From NCBI RefSeq assembly GCF_007990545.2, contig NZ_AP019829.2, positions 1,426,001 to 1,490,000 on the forward strand: DNA of 64,000 nucleotides. The letters are read 5' to 3'. Positions 56,836 to 64,000 of the stretch are shown here, in pieces. Positions within the stretch are counted from its first letter, which is position 1. Each line of letters begins with the position of its first letter. The position numbers and the translations under genes are program-made. The notes below the pieces were generated by a model. It was not told the origin of the DNA and did not search any database. It was given only the letters and a program-made list of their open reading frames with translations. This DNA is from Leptotrichia wadei (GTDB lineage: Bacteria; Fusobacteriota; Fusobacteriia; Fusobacteriales; Leptotrichiaceae).

Positions 56836-57776
56836 TGGAAATAAAAGCTCTTTTAAAACTTTTGACACAAATTATTTATATTCTTTGCGGACTTGTCAGT
56901 ATAAGTACTGGAATTAGAGGATTGAAAAATGAAAAGGCAAAAATAGGAACATTTTTGTTTTGGACTATTCTTGGGATAATATTTATTTTTGGAGAAGCTA
57001 TTCCATATAAGGTTACTGGCGGACTTCTTGTAATTCTTGCCATAATTACTGTAACAAAACAATTACATATTGGAAAATTTGAAAATATTTCTTCACAATT
57101 CAAAATCGCACAAAGTGAAAAATTAAAAAATAAAATTTTCATCCCAGCTGTATTAATTGGAATTGCCGCTTTTCTAATACTTCAATTTAAAATTGGAAAA
57201 ACTGCTATACCACCCGCATTAGGTATCGGTGGAGGGTCACTTGTCGCTCTTCTAGCAGCTGCAATTATCATAAAACCAAAATTCAGCGAAACAAATGAAG
57301 ATACTTCAAAACTTCTTATGCAAATTGGTGCAACTGCCATTTTGCCACAGCTTCTTGCTGCATTAGGTGCTGTATTCACTAAAGCTGGAGTTGGAAAAGT
57401 AATAGCCGCCAGCATTTCATCTGTTGTTCCAACTGGAAATATCTTTGTAGGAATCGTTATTTATGCTATTGGAATGGTTATATTCACTATGATTATGGGA
57501 AATGCCTTTGCTGCATTTTCAGTAATAACTGCAGGAATTGGAATCCCATTTATTATCAAAAATGGTGGAAATCCAGCTATTATTGGTGCTTTAGGAATGA
57601 CCGCTGGCTATTGCGGAACTCTTATGACTCCAATGGCAGCAAACTTCAATATTGTCCCTGCTTCAATTTTGGAAATAAAAGATAAATATGGAATTATAAA
57701 AGTCCAAGCTCCAATGGCTTTATTACTGCTTGTAACACATGTTATACTTATGCTATTGTTATTTGGAGTAAAATAA
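56835..57776 (+). CDS. 5-oxoproline transporter, DUF979 subunit
   Basis: A 313-aa membrane protein with about nine helices. The DUF979 core is visible in IGKTAIPPALGIGGGSLVALLAAA, GATAILPQLLAALGAVFTKAGVG and MTAGYCGTLMTPMAANFNIVPA. AAAGGAGG precedes ATG, which shares a base with the TAA of the DUF969 gene (TAATG). Confidence 0.9.
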   Translation: MEIKALLKLLTQIIYILCGLVSISTGIRGLKNEKAKIGTFLFWTILGIIFIFGEAIPYKVTGGLLVILAIITVTKQLHIGKFENISSQFKIAQSEKLKNKIFIPAVLIGIAAFLILQFKIGKTAIPPALGIGGGSLVALLAAAIIIKPKFSETNEDTSKLLMQIGATAILPQLLAALGAVFTKAGVGKVIAASISSVVPTGNIFVGIVIYAIGMVIFTMIMGNAFAAFSVITAGIGIPFIIKNGGNPAIIGALGMTAGYCGTLMTPMAANFNIVPASILEIKDKYGIIKVQAPMALLLLVTHVILMLLLFGVK

Positions 57777-57852
57777 AACTGAAAATACTATGTTTATTGA
57801 GATTTCTAAATTTTTGCAAACAACTAAATTAAAAAAAATCTAGAAAGGAGAG

Positions 57853-57908
57853 TATGAAATTATAAATTAAATCTATTTTTATAAAATCATACAAAAAATA
57901 CTATGAAA
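57853..57908 (+). repeat. 49-bp duplication/insertion separating pcp from its ribosome site
   Basis: TATGAAA occurs at 57853-57859, right after AAAGGAGAG, and again at 57902-57908, the actual pcp start. Between them only a three-codon frame (MKL, then TAA) can be read. Removing 49 bp would restore ideal spacing. Confidence 0.55.
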
Positions 57909-58544
57909 ATATTAGTTACTGGCTTTGACCCTTTTGGAGGTGAGCCCATAAATCCTGCTATCGAATCAGTTAAAAAATTACCTGATAATATTGCAGGAGC
58001 ACAAATTATCAAATTGGAAATTCCGACAGTAAAAGGAAAATCTATAAAAAAAATTGAAAAGGCTATTGAAGAGCATAATCCAGATGTTATCTTGTCAATC
58101 GGACAAGCAGGCGGAAGATTTGATATTTCCGTTGAACGAGTTGGAATAAATCTTGATGATTTCCGAATACCTGACAACGAAGGAAATCAAACTATTGATG
58201 AGTCAATTTTTCCAGATGGAGAAAACGCATATTTTGTAGATCTTCCTGTAAAAGCTATGGTAAAAAACATACAAAAAAATAAAATTCCAGCTTCAGTTTC
58301 GTACACTGCAGGAACTTTCATCTGTAATCATGTTCTTTACGGTACACTTTATTTAATAAATAAAAAATATAAAAGCAAAAAATCTGGATTTATTCATATT
58401 CCATTTTTACCAGAGCAAGTTATTAATAAAAAAAATACACCATCAATGGAATTAAATACTATTGTAAAAGGTTTAATTGCCGCAATTGAAGCTATTGTAA
58501 AAAATGATAAAGATATTAAAGAAACTGGGGGAACTATTTGTTAG
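57903..58544 (+). CDS. pcp: pyroglutamyl-peptidase I
   Basis: A 213-aa C15 peptidase that removes N-terminal pyroglutamate from peptides. The triad is Glu78 (ISVERVGIN), Cys141 (AGTFICNH) and His165 (GFIHIPFLP), and the substrate loop FDPFGG is at 8-13. Together with the transporter pair it would recover glutamate from 5-oxoproline. No ribosome site precedes the ATG directly; a good one lies 50 nt upstream at a mini-ORF. Its terminator is split by a TnpB element. Confidence 0.95.
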   Translation: MKILVTGFDPFGGEPINPAIESVKKLPDNIAGAQIIKLEIPTVKGKSIKKIEKAIEEHNPDVILSIGQAGGRFDISVERVGINLDDFRIPDNEGNQTIDESIFPDGENAYFVDLPVKAMVKNIQKNKIPASVSYTAGTFICNHVLYGTLYLINKKYKSKKSGFIHIPFLPEQVINKKNTPSMELNTIVKGLIAAIEAIVKNDKDIKETGGTIC

Positions 58545-58595
58545 CAACATTTTTCTAAACATTTAGATATATCAAAAATAAAAAGCCTGCTTTTA

Positions 58596-58730
58596 GTGAA
58601 CTACTCCCGCTTTTAGAAGCGGGAGCTTCTTGGGAAGTATCTGCTTTTGTTAGCCAAATATATTTACCAAGCTCTTCGGGCTGTTCCTACCCTGTCTTCT
58701 TTTATTTTCTTAATATTTCAACATTGCTTT
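58596..58730 (-). ncRNA. putative omega RNA (TnpB guide RNA) scaffold
   Basis: TnpB guide RNAs run from the tnpB 3' end to the right end, with the guide in flanking DNA. This stretch has a tight hairpin (AGCCCGAAGAGCT on the minus strand) and the terminal 9-bp hairpin, then GTAGTTCAC. The guide would be the adjacent minus-strand bases TAAAAGCAGGCTTTTTATTT, the pcp terminator arm. Confidence 0.5.
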
Positions 58731-59807
58731 TCCAATGTTTTTTATATTCAGTGCCGCATTGTAATCTCTATCAATTTCAATCCCACAGCACTCACATTTA
58801 TAACTTCTTTCTGATAATTTCAGTTCCTCTTTAATATTTCCACATTTACTGCAAGTTTTCGACGATGGAAACCACTTATCTATCTTCAAAAATTGTTTCC
58901 CTAAAAACATCAACTTGTACTCAAGCATTTTCAAAAACATTCCCCATCCATTATCTCCTACACTTTTACCAAAATTTAATGCCTGGCTCATTCCTTTTAT
59001 ATTCAAATCCTCAACAACTACAGCATTATACGCTTCAGACAATTTTTTCGATAATTTATGTAAAAAATCTCTTCGACAATTTTTAATATATTCATGTAAT
59101 TTTGATATTTTCGCTTTTTGTCTATACCAATTTTTAGAAAATTTTACTTTTCTCGATAATGATTTCTGTAATTTTTTCAATTTTTTCTCCAACATCCTAA
59201 AATATCTTGGATAATCAGCTCTTTGGTTTTCAGAGCTGACAAATAATTCAGACATTGAAAAATCAAGTCCAATCACTTTATCATTACTTGGTATTTTTTG
59301 AATTTCTTTTTCAAATTCCGTCAAAACAGAAACATAGTAATTTCCATTACTGTTTGTCAATGTTACTGACTTTATCTTGTAATCCTTCGGTATTTCTCTA
59401 TGATATTTCAATTTTACTTTTTTCAATTTTGGCAAAACCAAATATTTGTTTTCTTCAATTCGTATCGAATTGTTCACACAATTTGTCGTGTAACTTTTAA
59501 CATTATTCTTTTTAGATTTGAACTTTGGAAACTTCGCTCTCTTCTGAAAGAAATTCATAAACGATCGTTTTACATTCAATTGAGCATTTGAAAGTGCCAG
59601 ACTATCTACTTCTTTTAAAAATTGATTTTCACTTTTCAAACTGGCAGGTGTAATTATTTTATTTTTTCCAGTTTCTTCATAAATTTTATTAGCGATACAC
59701 AAAATCGTATTGTAAACAAAACGAACACATCCAAAAGTCTTATTTATCAATAATTCCTGCTCTTTATTTGGATAAATTCTGTATTTGAATGCTAAATTAT
59801 ATTTCAT
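58710..59807 (-). CDS. tnpB: RNA-guided endonuclease TnpB
   Basis: A 365-aa TnpB, ancestor-type of Cas12. The N-terminal OrfB_IS605 part begins YRIYPNKEQELLINKTFGCVRFVYN in segments; RuvC residues are Asp182 (VIGLDFSM), Glu266 (VVVEDLNI) and Asp348 (DRDYNAALN). The zinc finger is C319-x2-C322 and C338-x2-C341. All catalytic residues are kept and the length is normal, so it is probably active. AAGGAGGTG precedes ATG. Confidence 0.95.
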   Translation of the reverse strand: MKYNLAFKYRIYPNKEQELLINKTFGCVRFVYNTILCIANKIYEETGKNKIITPASLKSENQFLKEVDSLALSNAQLNVKRSFMNFFQKRAKFPKFKSKKNNVKSYTTNCVNNSIRIEENKYLVLPKLKKVKLKYHREIPKDYKIKSVTLTNSNGNYYVSVLTEFEKEIQKIPSNDKVIGLDFSMSELFVSSENQRADYPRYFRMLEKKLKKLQKSLSRKVKFSKNWYRQKAKISKLHEYIKNCRRDFLHKLSKKLSEAYNAVVVEDLNIKGMSQALNFGKSVGDNGWGMFLKMLEYKLMFLGKQFLKIDKWFPSSKTCSKCGNIKEELKLSERSYKCECCGIEIDRDYNAALNIKNIGKAMLKY

Positions 59808-60083
59808 AAAATTACACCTCCTTTTAATTTTGAATATATTTTTTAATTATTTCTCTTCGATATTTTATACAAAAATTGTATCATAGACGTATCCTTTTTT
59901 CAATTTTTTTACAAAAAAAGCAATTCATCTCCCACTTGTAGAAGTCGGAGACTTCTTGCTATCTTTTTATTAAAAAAAATTCTAAAGCAGGTTTTATTAT
60001 TTATTTTTTACTTATAAAAGGTAAACTTTCTTTTAAAAAACAAAAACTAGATTTTATTTATTTGTACCGTTTAAATAAAATTT

Positions 60084-60587
60084 CTATTTAATCTCTTCCA
60101 TTAACAAATCCACAACTGTACCATTCACAATTCCAACTAATTTTTCAGTTTCCACTTCCATCTGCAATCCTCTTCTGCCAGCTGAAACCATTATTTTTTC
60201 AAATTTCTCCACTTCCTTATCAAAAAAAGTTCTATACAGCTTTTTCATTCCCACAGGAGAACATCCCCCACGAATATATCCTGTTTCCTTCTCAAGCTCT
60301 GAAAGCGGCAACAAATCAATATTTTTTTCCCCACAAGCCTTCGCCACCTTTTTCAAATCCAAATGAGCTGCTCCATGAATAACACAGACATATAAATTTT
60401 TACTTTTTCCCTTCAACACAATTGTCTTAAAAACTCTTTCTGCAAGTTCAGGAAATTTTTCAGCAACTCCAAGTCCCCCGCTTTTATCTTCACTCCATTC
60501 ATAAGTATGAATAATGTATGGAATTTTTTGTTTATCCAGTTGTCTTAAAGCATTTGTTTTTGCTATTTTATCTTTCTTATGTTTCAT
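60084..60587 (-). CDS. ybaK: Cys-tRNA(Pro)/Cys-tRNA(Cys) deacylase YbaK
   Basis: A 167-aa YbaK/EbsC-family editing protein that hydrolyses Cys-tRNA(Pro). Family landmarks are FKTIVLKG with the key Lys, IHGAAHLDLKKVAKACG, TGYIRGGCSPVG and the C-terminal SAGRRGLQMEV. AAGGAG precedes ATG, 2 nt after the stop of the flavoprotein gene, so the two are coupled. Confidence 0.93.
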   Translation of the reverse strand: MKHKKDKIAKTNALRQLDKQKIPYIIHTYEWSEDKSGGLGVAEKFPELAERVFKTIVLKGKSKNLYVCVIHGAAHLDLKKVAKACGEKNIDLLPLSELEKETGYIRGGCSPVGMKKLYRTFFDKEVEKFEKIMVSAGRRGLQMEVETEKLVGIVNGTVVDLLMEEIK

Positions 60588-60589
60588 AA

Positions 60590-62254
60590 TTACTCCTTCG
60601 TTTTACAAATCATTTGATAATACCCAATCACATACTCTGCACATTTTATCCCATCAACCGCAGCCGACATAATCCCGCCAGCATATCCTGCACCTTCTCC
60701 GCAAGGCATAAGTCCTTCAATATTTGAGAAAAACTTTTCATTTCTAGGAATTTTTACTGGAGATGAGCTACGACTTTCTACTCCCGATAAAATTGCATCA
60801 TAACTGGCAAATCCCTTTATTTTTCTATCCATCAAGAAAATTCCTTCTTTAATGGAATCATTTATATATTGTGGAAAAATTTCATTTAAGTTTGCAAATT
60901 TATAACCTGCCAAATAACTTGGTTTTACTTTTCCTAATTTTGTTGAAATTTTATTATTTACAAAATCACCAAATAACTGAATTGGAGCCTTGTAATTTCT
61001 TCCACCAAGTTCAAATGCCTTTTCTTCCAATCTTCTTTGAAATTCTACTCCAGCTAAGACGCTTTTTCCTGGAAAATCTTCAGGAAATACGTTTACTAAA
61101 ATTGCTGAGTTTGCATTTTCCAAGTCCCTTTTTGAATAACTCATTCCATTTACAACAAGCCTTTCTTCCTCACTTGAAGACGGTACAACAACTCCGCCTG
61201 GACACATACAGAACGTATAAACTCCACGTCCATTGCTTGTTTTCACGTTTAATTTATATTCTGCAGCTGGTAATTTATTGGCAAATTTTCCATATTGAGA
61301 ATGATTTATCATACTTTGAAGATGTTCAATCCTAACTCCAACTGAAAAGGTTTTTCGCTCCATAGTAACATTTTCTTCATTTAACATAAAGAAAGTATCT
61401 CTGGCACTATGTCCAATTGCTAAGACTACAATATTAGCTGGAATTTCATAGGTTTTGTTTTCATCAGTATCTTCAATATTTTTCACATTCTCAACTAAAA
61501 TACTTTTTATTCTATTATTTTCAGAATCTGTTTTTTCATAATTTATTTTTATTAATTTTGTACTAAATCTATATTCTCCACCAAGGCTTTCAATTTTATG
61601 CCTAATTTTTCTCATTATTTCAATTAATTTATCAGTTCCAATATGTGGTTTTGACATATAATTAATTTTTGGATCAGCCCCAGCGAGAATTAATTCATCA
61701 TAAACCTTTTGAATCCTGAAATTATTTGTATTTGTATTCAATTTTCCATCTGAAAACGTTCCAGCACCGCCTTCTCCAAACTGCACATTTGAATACTTTT
61801 CAAGTTTCCCAGTTTTAAAAAAATTATAAACATCCTTTTCCCGTTCGTTCACATTTTTCCCCTGTTCAATAATAATTGGCTTTAATCCAGCCTCAGCAAG
61901 TACAAGCCCAGCAAAGATTCCCGCAGGTCCGCTTCCTATAACAACAGGTCGTTTTATATTTTCACTTTCTGTAAAATTCTCAATTTTTTCTGTAAAATAA
62001 GATTTTTTCTCAATTTTTCTAACATTTTTTACATTTTCAAATCTTTTCTTTTCCATTTCCTCATCAAATTTAAAGGAAATATCTACTGCATAAACAAATA
62101 CAACATTATCTTTTTTTCTCGCATCAATTGCCTGTCCAGCGATTTCAAAGGACTTTACTTCTTCTTCATTAATTCTGTAAAGTTTATAAACTGTTTTTTT
62201 TAAATCATTTTTATTGTGTATTACAGGCATTTTTATATTATTTATTCTAATCAT
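60590..62254 (-). CDS. FAD-dependent dehydrogenase (COG2509)
   Basis: A 554-aa FAD-binding oxidoreductase. An N-terminal ~90-aa domain precedes the FAD motif VVIGSGPAGIFAGLVLAEAG; then come FGEGGAGTFSDGKLNT, the strand RTFSVGVRIEH, and the C-terminal GEGAGYAGGIMSAAVDG typical of the family. Substrate unknown. AAGGAGA precedes ATG; 28 nt separate it from the BaiN-type gene. Confidence 0.9.
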   Translation of the reverse strand: MIRINNIKMPVIHNKNDLKKTVYKLYRINEEEVKSFEIAGQAIDARKKDNVVFVYAVDISFKFDEEMEKKRFENVKNVRKIEKKSYFTEKIENFTESENIKRPVVIGSGPAGIFAGLVLAEAGLKPIIIEQGKNVNEREKDVYNFFKTGKLEKYSNVQFGEGGAGTFSDGKLNTNTNNFRIQKVYDELILAGADPKINYMSKPHIGTDKLIEIMRKIRHKIESLGGEYRFSTKLIKINYEKTDSENNRIKSILVENVKNIEDTDENKTYEIPANIVVLAIGHSARDTFFMLNEENVTMERKTFSVGVRIEHLQSMINHSQYGKFANKLPAAEYKLNVKTSNGRGVYTFCMCPGGVVVPSSSEEERLVVNGMSYSKRDLENANSAILVNVFPEDFPGKSVLAGVEFQRRLEEKAFELGGRNYKAPIQLFGDFVNNKISTKLGKVKPSYLAGYKFANLNEIFPQYINDSIKEGIFLMDRKIKGFASYDAILSGVESRSSSPVKIPRNEKFFSNIEGLMPCGEGAGYAGGIMSAAVDGIKCAEYVIGYYQMICKTKE

Positions 62255-62282
62255 GGTTGATCTCCTTAAATATGTTTACATA

Positions 62283-63518
62283 TCAAATATTTTTTCCTAA
62301 AAAATATCCAGATGCCCAAGCCCACTGTAAATTAAATCCTCCACATTCACCATAAACATCCAGTATTTCTCCAGCAAAATAAAGATTTTTAACTTTCTTA
62401 GACTCTAGATTTTCTAAATTTACTTCACTTAACGGAATTCCTCCAGCAGTAACTTGAGCCACTTTAAATCCATTTGTGTCAATAATTTTTATTTTATATT
62501 TTTTCAAAATCGTACAAATTTTACGAATTTCATTGTCTGTTAAATCATTTATACTTTTCGATAATTTTTCTATTCCTGCAGATTTTGTCAAAAATTGTCC
62601 TAATTTCTTATTAACAACCCCATTGAAAAACTGTTCCATTGTAAAATCTTTCAATATTTTTCGACGTTTTTTCAAAATTTCAAAAATCTCATTGTACGTA
62701 AATTTTGGCATAAAGTCAATTTCAAATTCTACATTTTTGTAAATTGGAAAAACATAAGAAATATTAAAAACCACATTTCCAGAAATCCCAAAATCTGTAA
62801 ATAACAATTCTCCATCATAAGTACAAATTTTTATTTTTTCTCCATCTTCATTTTCTCCAAAAGCCGTAACTTCCACATCCGACTTAATCCCCTTCAGTCC
62901 CCTTATTTTCTCCTTTTCCGCCTTCAACTGCACAATAACAGGCGTTAATTTCGTAACAGTATGTCCAAACTTTTTCGCCAGCTCATACCCGCTTCCATTA
63001 GATCCCAGCTCAGGATAAGATTTACCGCCAGTGGCAAGGACAACCTTTTTTGCAGTAATTTGCCTTTTATCTTCTGAAATTATCTTAAAATCAAACATTT
63101 CCTTTTCAATTTTCATAGCGTAAAAATCTGTAATTATCTCTATTCCAAGGCTTTGCGCATAAAATCTAAGCCCATCCACAATCGAAGCCGCCTGTCCGCT
63201 AAGCGGATAAACCTTTCCTCGATTCTCCTCGTTGCAAATAATTCCAACTTCATCTTCAAAAAATCTCATTGCATCTTGCGAAGTAAAACTTCCTAAAATT
63301 TTCTCAATTGGCTGCCTCATTTTTTCAATTCCAAAATAATTTTGATTTGAAGCATTTACATTTGTCAGATTACATCGACCATTTCCAGTAGTTAGAACCT
63401 TTTTTAAAACCCTGTCCTTTCTTTCTAAAATGACAACATCTTTTCCATTCTTCTTGGCAGTAATCGCTGTTAAAAATCCCGAAGCACCGCCACCAATTAT
63501 TGCTATTTCTCTTTTCAT
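62283..63518 (-). CDS. HI0933/BaiN-family flavoprotein
   Basis: A 411-aa NAD(P)/FAD oxidoreductase. FAD motif IIGGGASGFLTAITAKKNG lies at 6-24, TGNGRCNLTN follows, then VVLATGGKSYPELGSNGSG and the C-terminal FAGEILDVYGECGGFNLQWAWASG. BaiN of gut clostridia acts in bile-acid dehydroxylation, but most relatives have no known substrate. First gene of a three-gene operon with the COG2509 protein and YbaK. Confidence 0.9.
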   Translation of the reverse strand: MKREIAIIGGGASGFLTAITAKKNGKDVVILERKDRVLKKVLTTGNGRCNLTNVNASNQNYFGIEKMRQPIEKILGSFTSQDAMRFFEDEVGIICNEENRGKVYPLSGQAASIVDGLRFYAQSLGIEIITDFYAMKIEKEMFDFKIISEDKRQITAKKVVLATGGKSYPELGSNGSGYELAKKFGHTVTKLTPVIVQLKAEKEKIRGLKGIKSDVEVTAFGENEDGEKIKICTYDGELLFTDFGISGNVVFNISYVFPIYKNVEFEIDFMPKFTYNEIFEILKKRRKILKDFTMEQFFNGVVNKKLGQFLTKSAGIEKLSKSINDLTDNEIRKICTILKKYKIKIIDTNGFKVAQVTAGGIPLSEVNLENLESKKVKNLYFAGEILDVYGECGGFNLQWAWASGYFLGKNI

Positions 63519-63586
63519 CCTATAATTTTATTCTCCTAACTATTTATTCAATACTATTTTTTATTAAATGGTCAAACCATAAAATA

Positions 63587-63609
63587 AAAACGAGCCATGT
63601 GCTCGTTTT
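63587..63609 (-). terminator. terminator upstream of the BaiN-type operon
   Basis: AAAACGAG (63587-63594) pairs with CTCGTTTT (63602-63609); on the minus strand TTTTTATTTT follows. It ends the short RNA described here and may also end cinA transcripts. Confidence 0.8.
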
Positions 63610-63657
63610 CTTGTATGAAAGAAGTCTAAATGTAGAGATGGGGCATCCCTATTAGAC
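63587..63657 (-). ncRNA. candidate short structured RNA or attenuator leader
   Basis: About 70 nt between a strong promoter and a terminator. The RNA would begin right at stem GTCTAA/TTAGAC (63651-63656 and 63623-63628 region), enclosing hairpin AGGGATG-CCC-CATCTCT with one G-U pair. Then comes a single-stranded linker and the terminator hairpin. It is either a free small RNA or a leader controlling the BaiN operon 69 nt further on. It matches no riboswitch class that I know. Confidence 0.5.
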
Positions 63658-63663
63658 AGTTTA

Positions 63664-63692
63664 TTTATATCATATAAATACGTTTTTGTCAA
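63664..63692 (-). promoter_or_regulatory. strong promoter inside the cinA-BaiN gap
   Basis: Minus-strand consensus TTGACA (63687-63692), 17-nt spacer, TATAAA (63664-63669), predicting a start near 63657. Confidence 0.75.
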
Positions 63693-63706
63693 GCTTTGTA
63701 CTTTTA

Positions 63707-64000
63707 TTAATTTTCTTTAATTTCCACAGCCTGCGGATAAATTTCTTTAATCTCATCTGCAATTTTATCAATTTCAGCAATCAAATAATCTGAACTCCCA
63801 CGATCTCCCTTCATCGCAATTCTAACGTGAACACACCCTTCCTTTGCATAAGGGGCAACAGTTGGATTTGACATTTCAAAATAATTCTTTAACCTATCAT
63901 CAATTCTTCCTTCTGGAATTCCTCTTATTTCCAGTGTTCTCATTAATAAAACATCATTTGAATATTGCTTCAAAAGTGGCAAAACTTGATTGTCAACCAT
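63707..64000 (-). CDS. cinA: CinA-like protein, 3' part
   Basis: The gene continues past the window edge; the ATG at 64000 is internal. The 97 residues read VLPLLKQYSNDVLLMRTLEIRGIPEGRIDDRL in segments, then NPTVAPYAKEGCVHVRIAMKGD. This is the region after the MoCF domain in CinA. The frame ends soon after, so the C-terminal amidase domain of full CinA is missing, making this a short MoCF-type CinA (ADP-ribose pyrophosphatase-type half). Confidence 0.82.
   Translation of the reverse strand: MVDNQVLPLLKQYSNDVLLMRTLEIRGIPEGRIDDRLKNYFEMSNPTVAPYAKEGCVHVRIAMKGDRGSSDYLIAEIDKIADEIKEIYPQAVEIKEN

Larger units (their letters stand above)
58596..59983 (-). mobile_element. IS200/IS605-group (IS1341-type) element with TnpB only
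   Basis: About 1.39 kb. The right end starts with GTGAACTACTC and a perfect 9-bp hairpin CTCCCGCTT-TTAG-AAGCGGGAG (58604-58625). The left end holds CTCCCACTT-GTAG-AAGTCGGAG (59929-59950) with one mismatch and outer pairs GCAA/TTGC. The only gene is tnpB; no Y1 transposase tnpA is present, so mobility depends on one elsewhere. The outer left boundary is uncertain by some 20 bp. Confidence 0.85.
58581..59995 (+). terminator. pcp terminator split by a TnpB element
   Basis: CCTGCTTT (58586-58593) pairs with AAAGCAGG (59984-59991), with A and T tails, like a normal intrinsic terminator, but 1.39 kb apart. The element lies exactly in the loop. Confidence 0.6.

Noticed and set aside
60871-61335. 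A 154-codon plus-strand frame opposite the COG2509 flavoprotein
   Set aside because: Shadow of a conserved gene; no ribosome site.

Overview
The window is AT-rich chromosomal DNA from a Gram-negative anaerobe. LpxC implies lipid A. The mix of Fusobacteriota- and Firmicutes-like families, short intergenic gaps and strong AGGAGG ribosome sites fit a Leptotrichia-like member of the Fusobacteriota; this is inference from gene content, as no rRNA is present. I see no tRNA, rRNA or CRISPR array.

Region 1 (1-23.7 kb, almost all minus strand) is mostly core: lpxC, an M13 peptidase, a methionine importer (metN-metI with two metQ), a polar amino-acid importer, a DUF3829-like lipoprotein, an AEC transporter, mnmA, a HAD phosphatase, DUF896, an RclA-like flavoenzyme, DUF4926, a four-gene TPR-lipoprotein locus, TraX, a CobW-type GTPase and a zinc alcohol dehydrogenase. 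Between DUF896 and rclA lies a tnpB-less element with IS200/IS605-type hairpin ends, next to the last codons of a lost outer-membrane protein gene.

Region 2 (23.7-48.4 kb) is accessory and decaying. It has an AraC regulator, an SDR, TMEM175-like channels (one locus tandemly duplicated), an Rrf2-macrodomain-sirtuin operon whose sirtuin has an in-frame TAA, several pseudogenes, a cupin/HxlR pair, an AlbA_2 protein between direct repeats, and a cluster of secreted esterases and alpha/beta hydrolases with a cupin-carboxymuconolactone decarboxylase fusion, flavodoxin, aldo-keto reductase and MATE exporter. A LysR gene sits there, and a 47-bp box at its divergent promoter recurs before the MATE operon. 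A TetR gene, also broken by an in-frame TAA, faces a SnoaL/hydrolase pair.

Region 3 (48.5-52.6 kb) is the most novel part. A four-gene minus-strand operon encodes an unknown 376-aa protein, a WYL-domain regulator, a shortened FtsZ paralog that keeps the T7-loop and C-terminal domain but has lost the GTP-binding glycine loop, and an Mrr-type endonuclease with an N-terminal reader-like domain. A perfect GAGACA-N5-TGTCTC palindrome sits at its promoter. This looks like an undescribed, WYL-controlled, defence-type locus that may act on cell division.

Region 4 (52.9-64 kb) has an acyl-CoA dehydrogenase homolog, a truncated FMN reductase, PhzF, a 5-oxoproline transporter pair with pyroglutamyl peptidase, and an intact TnpB element inserted in the loop of the pcp terminator. 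It ends with ybaK, two FAD-dependent oxidoreductases, a candidate short structured RNA with its own promoter and terminator, and the 3' part of cinA.
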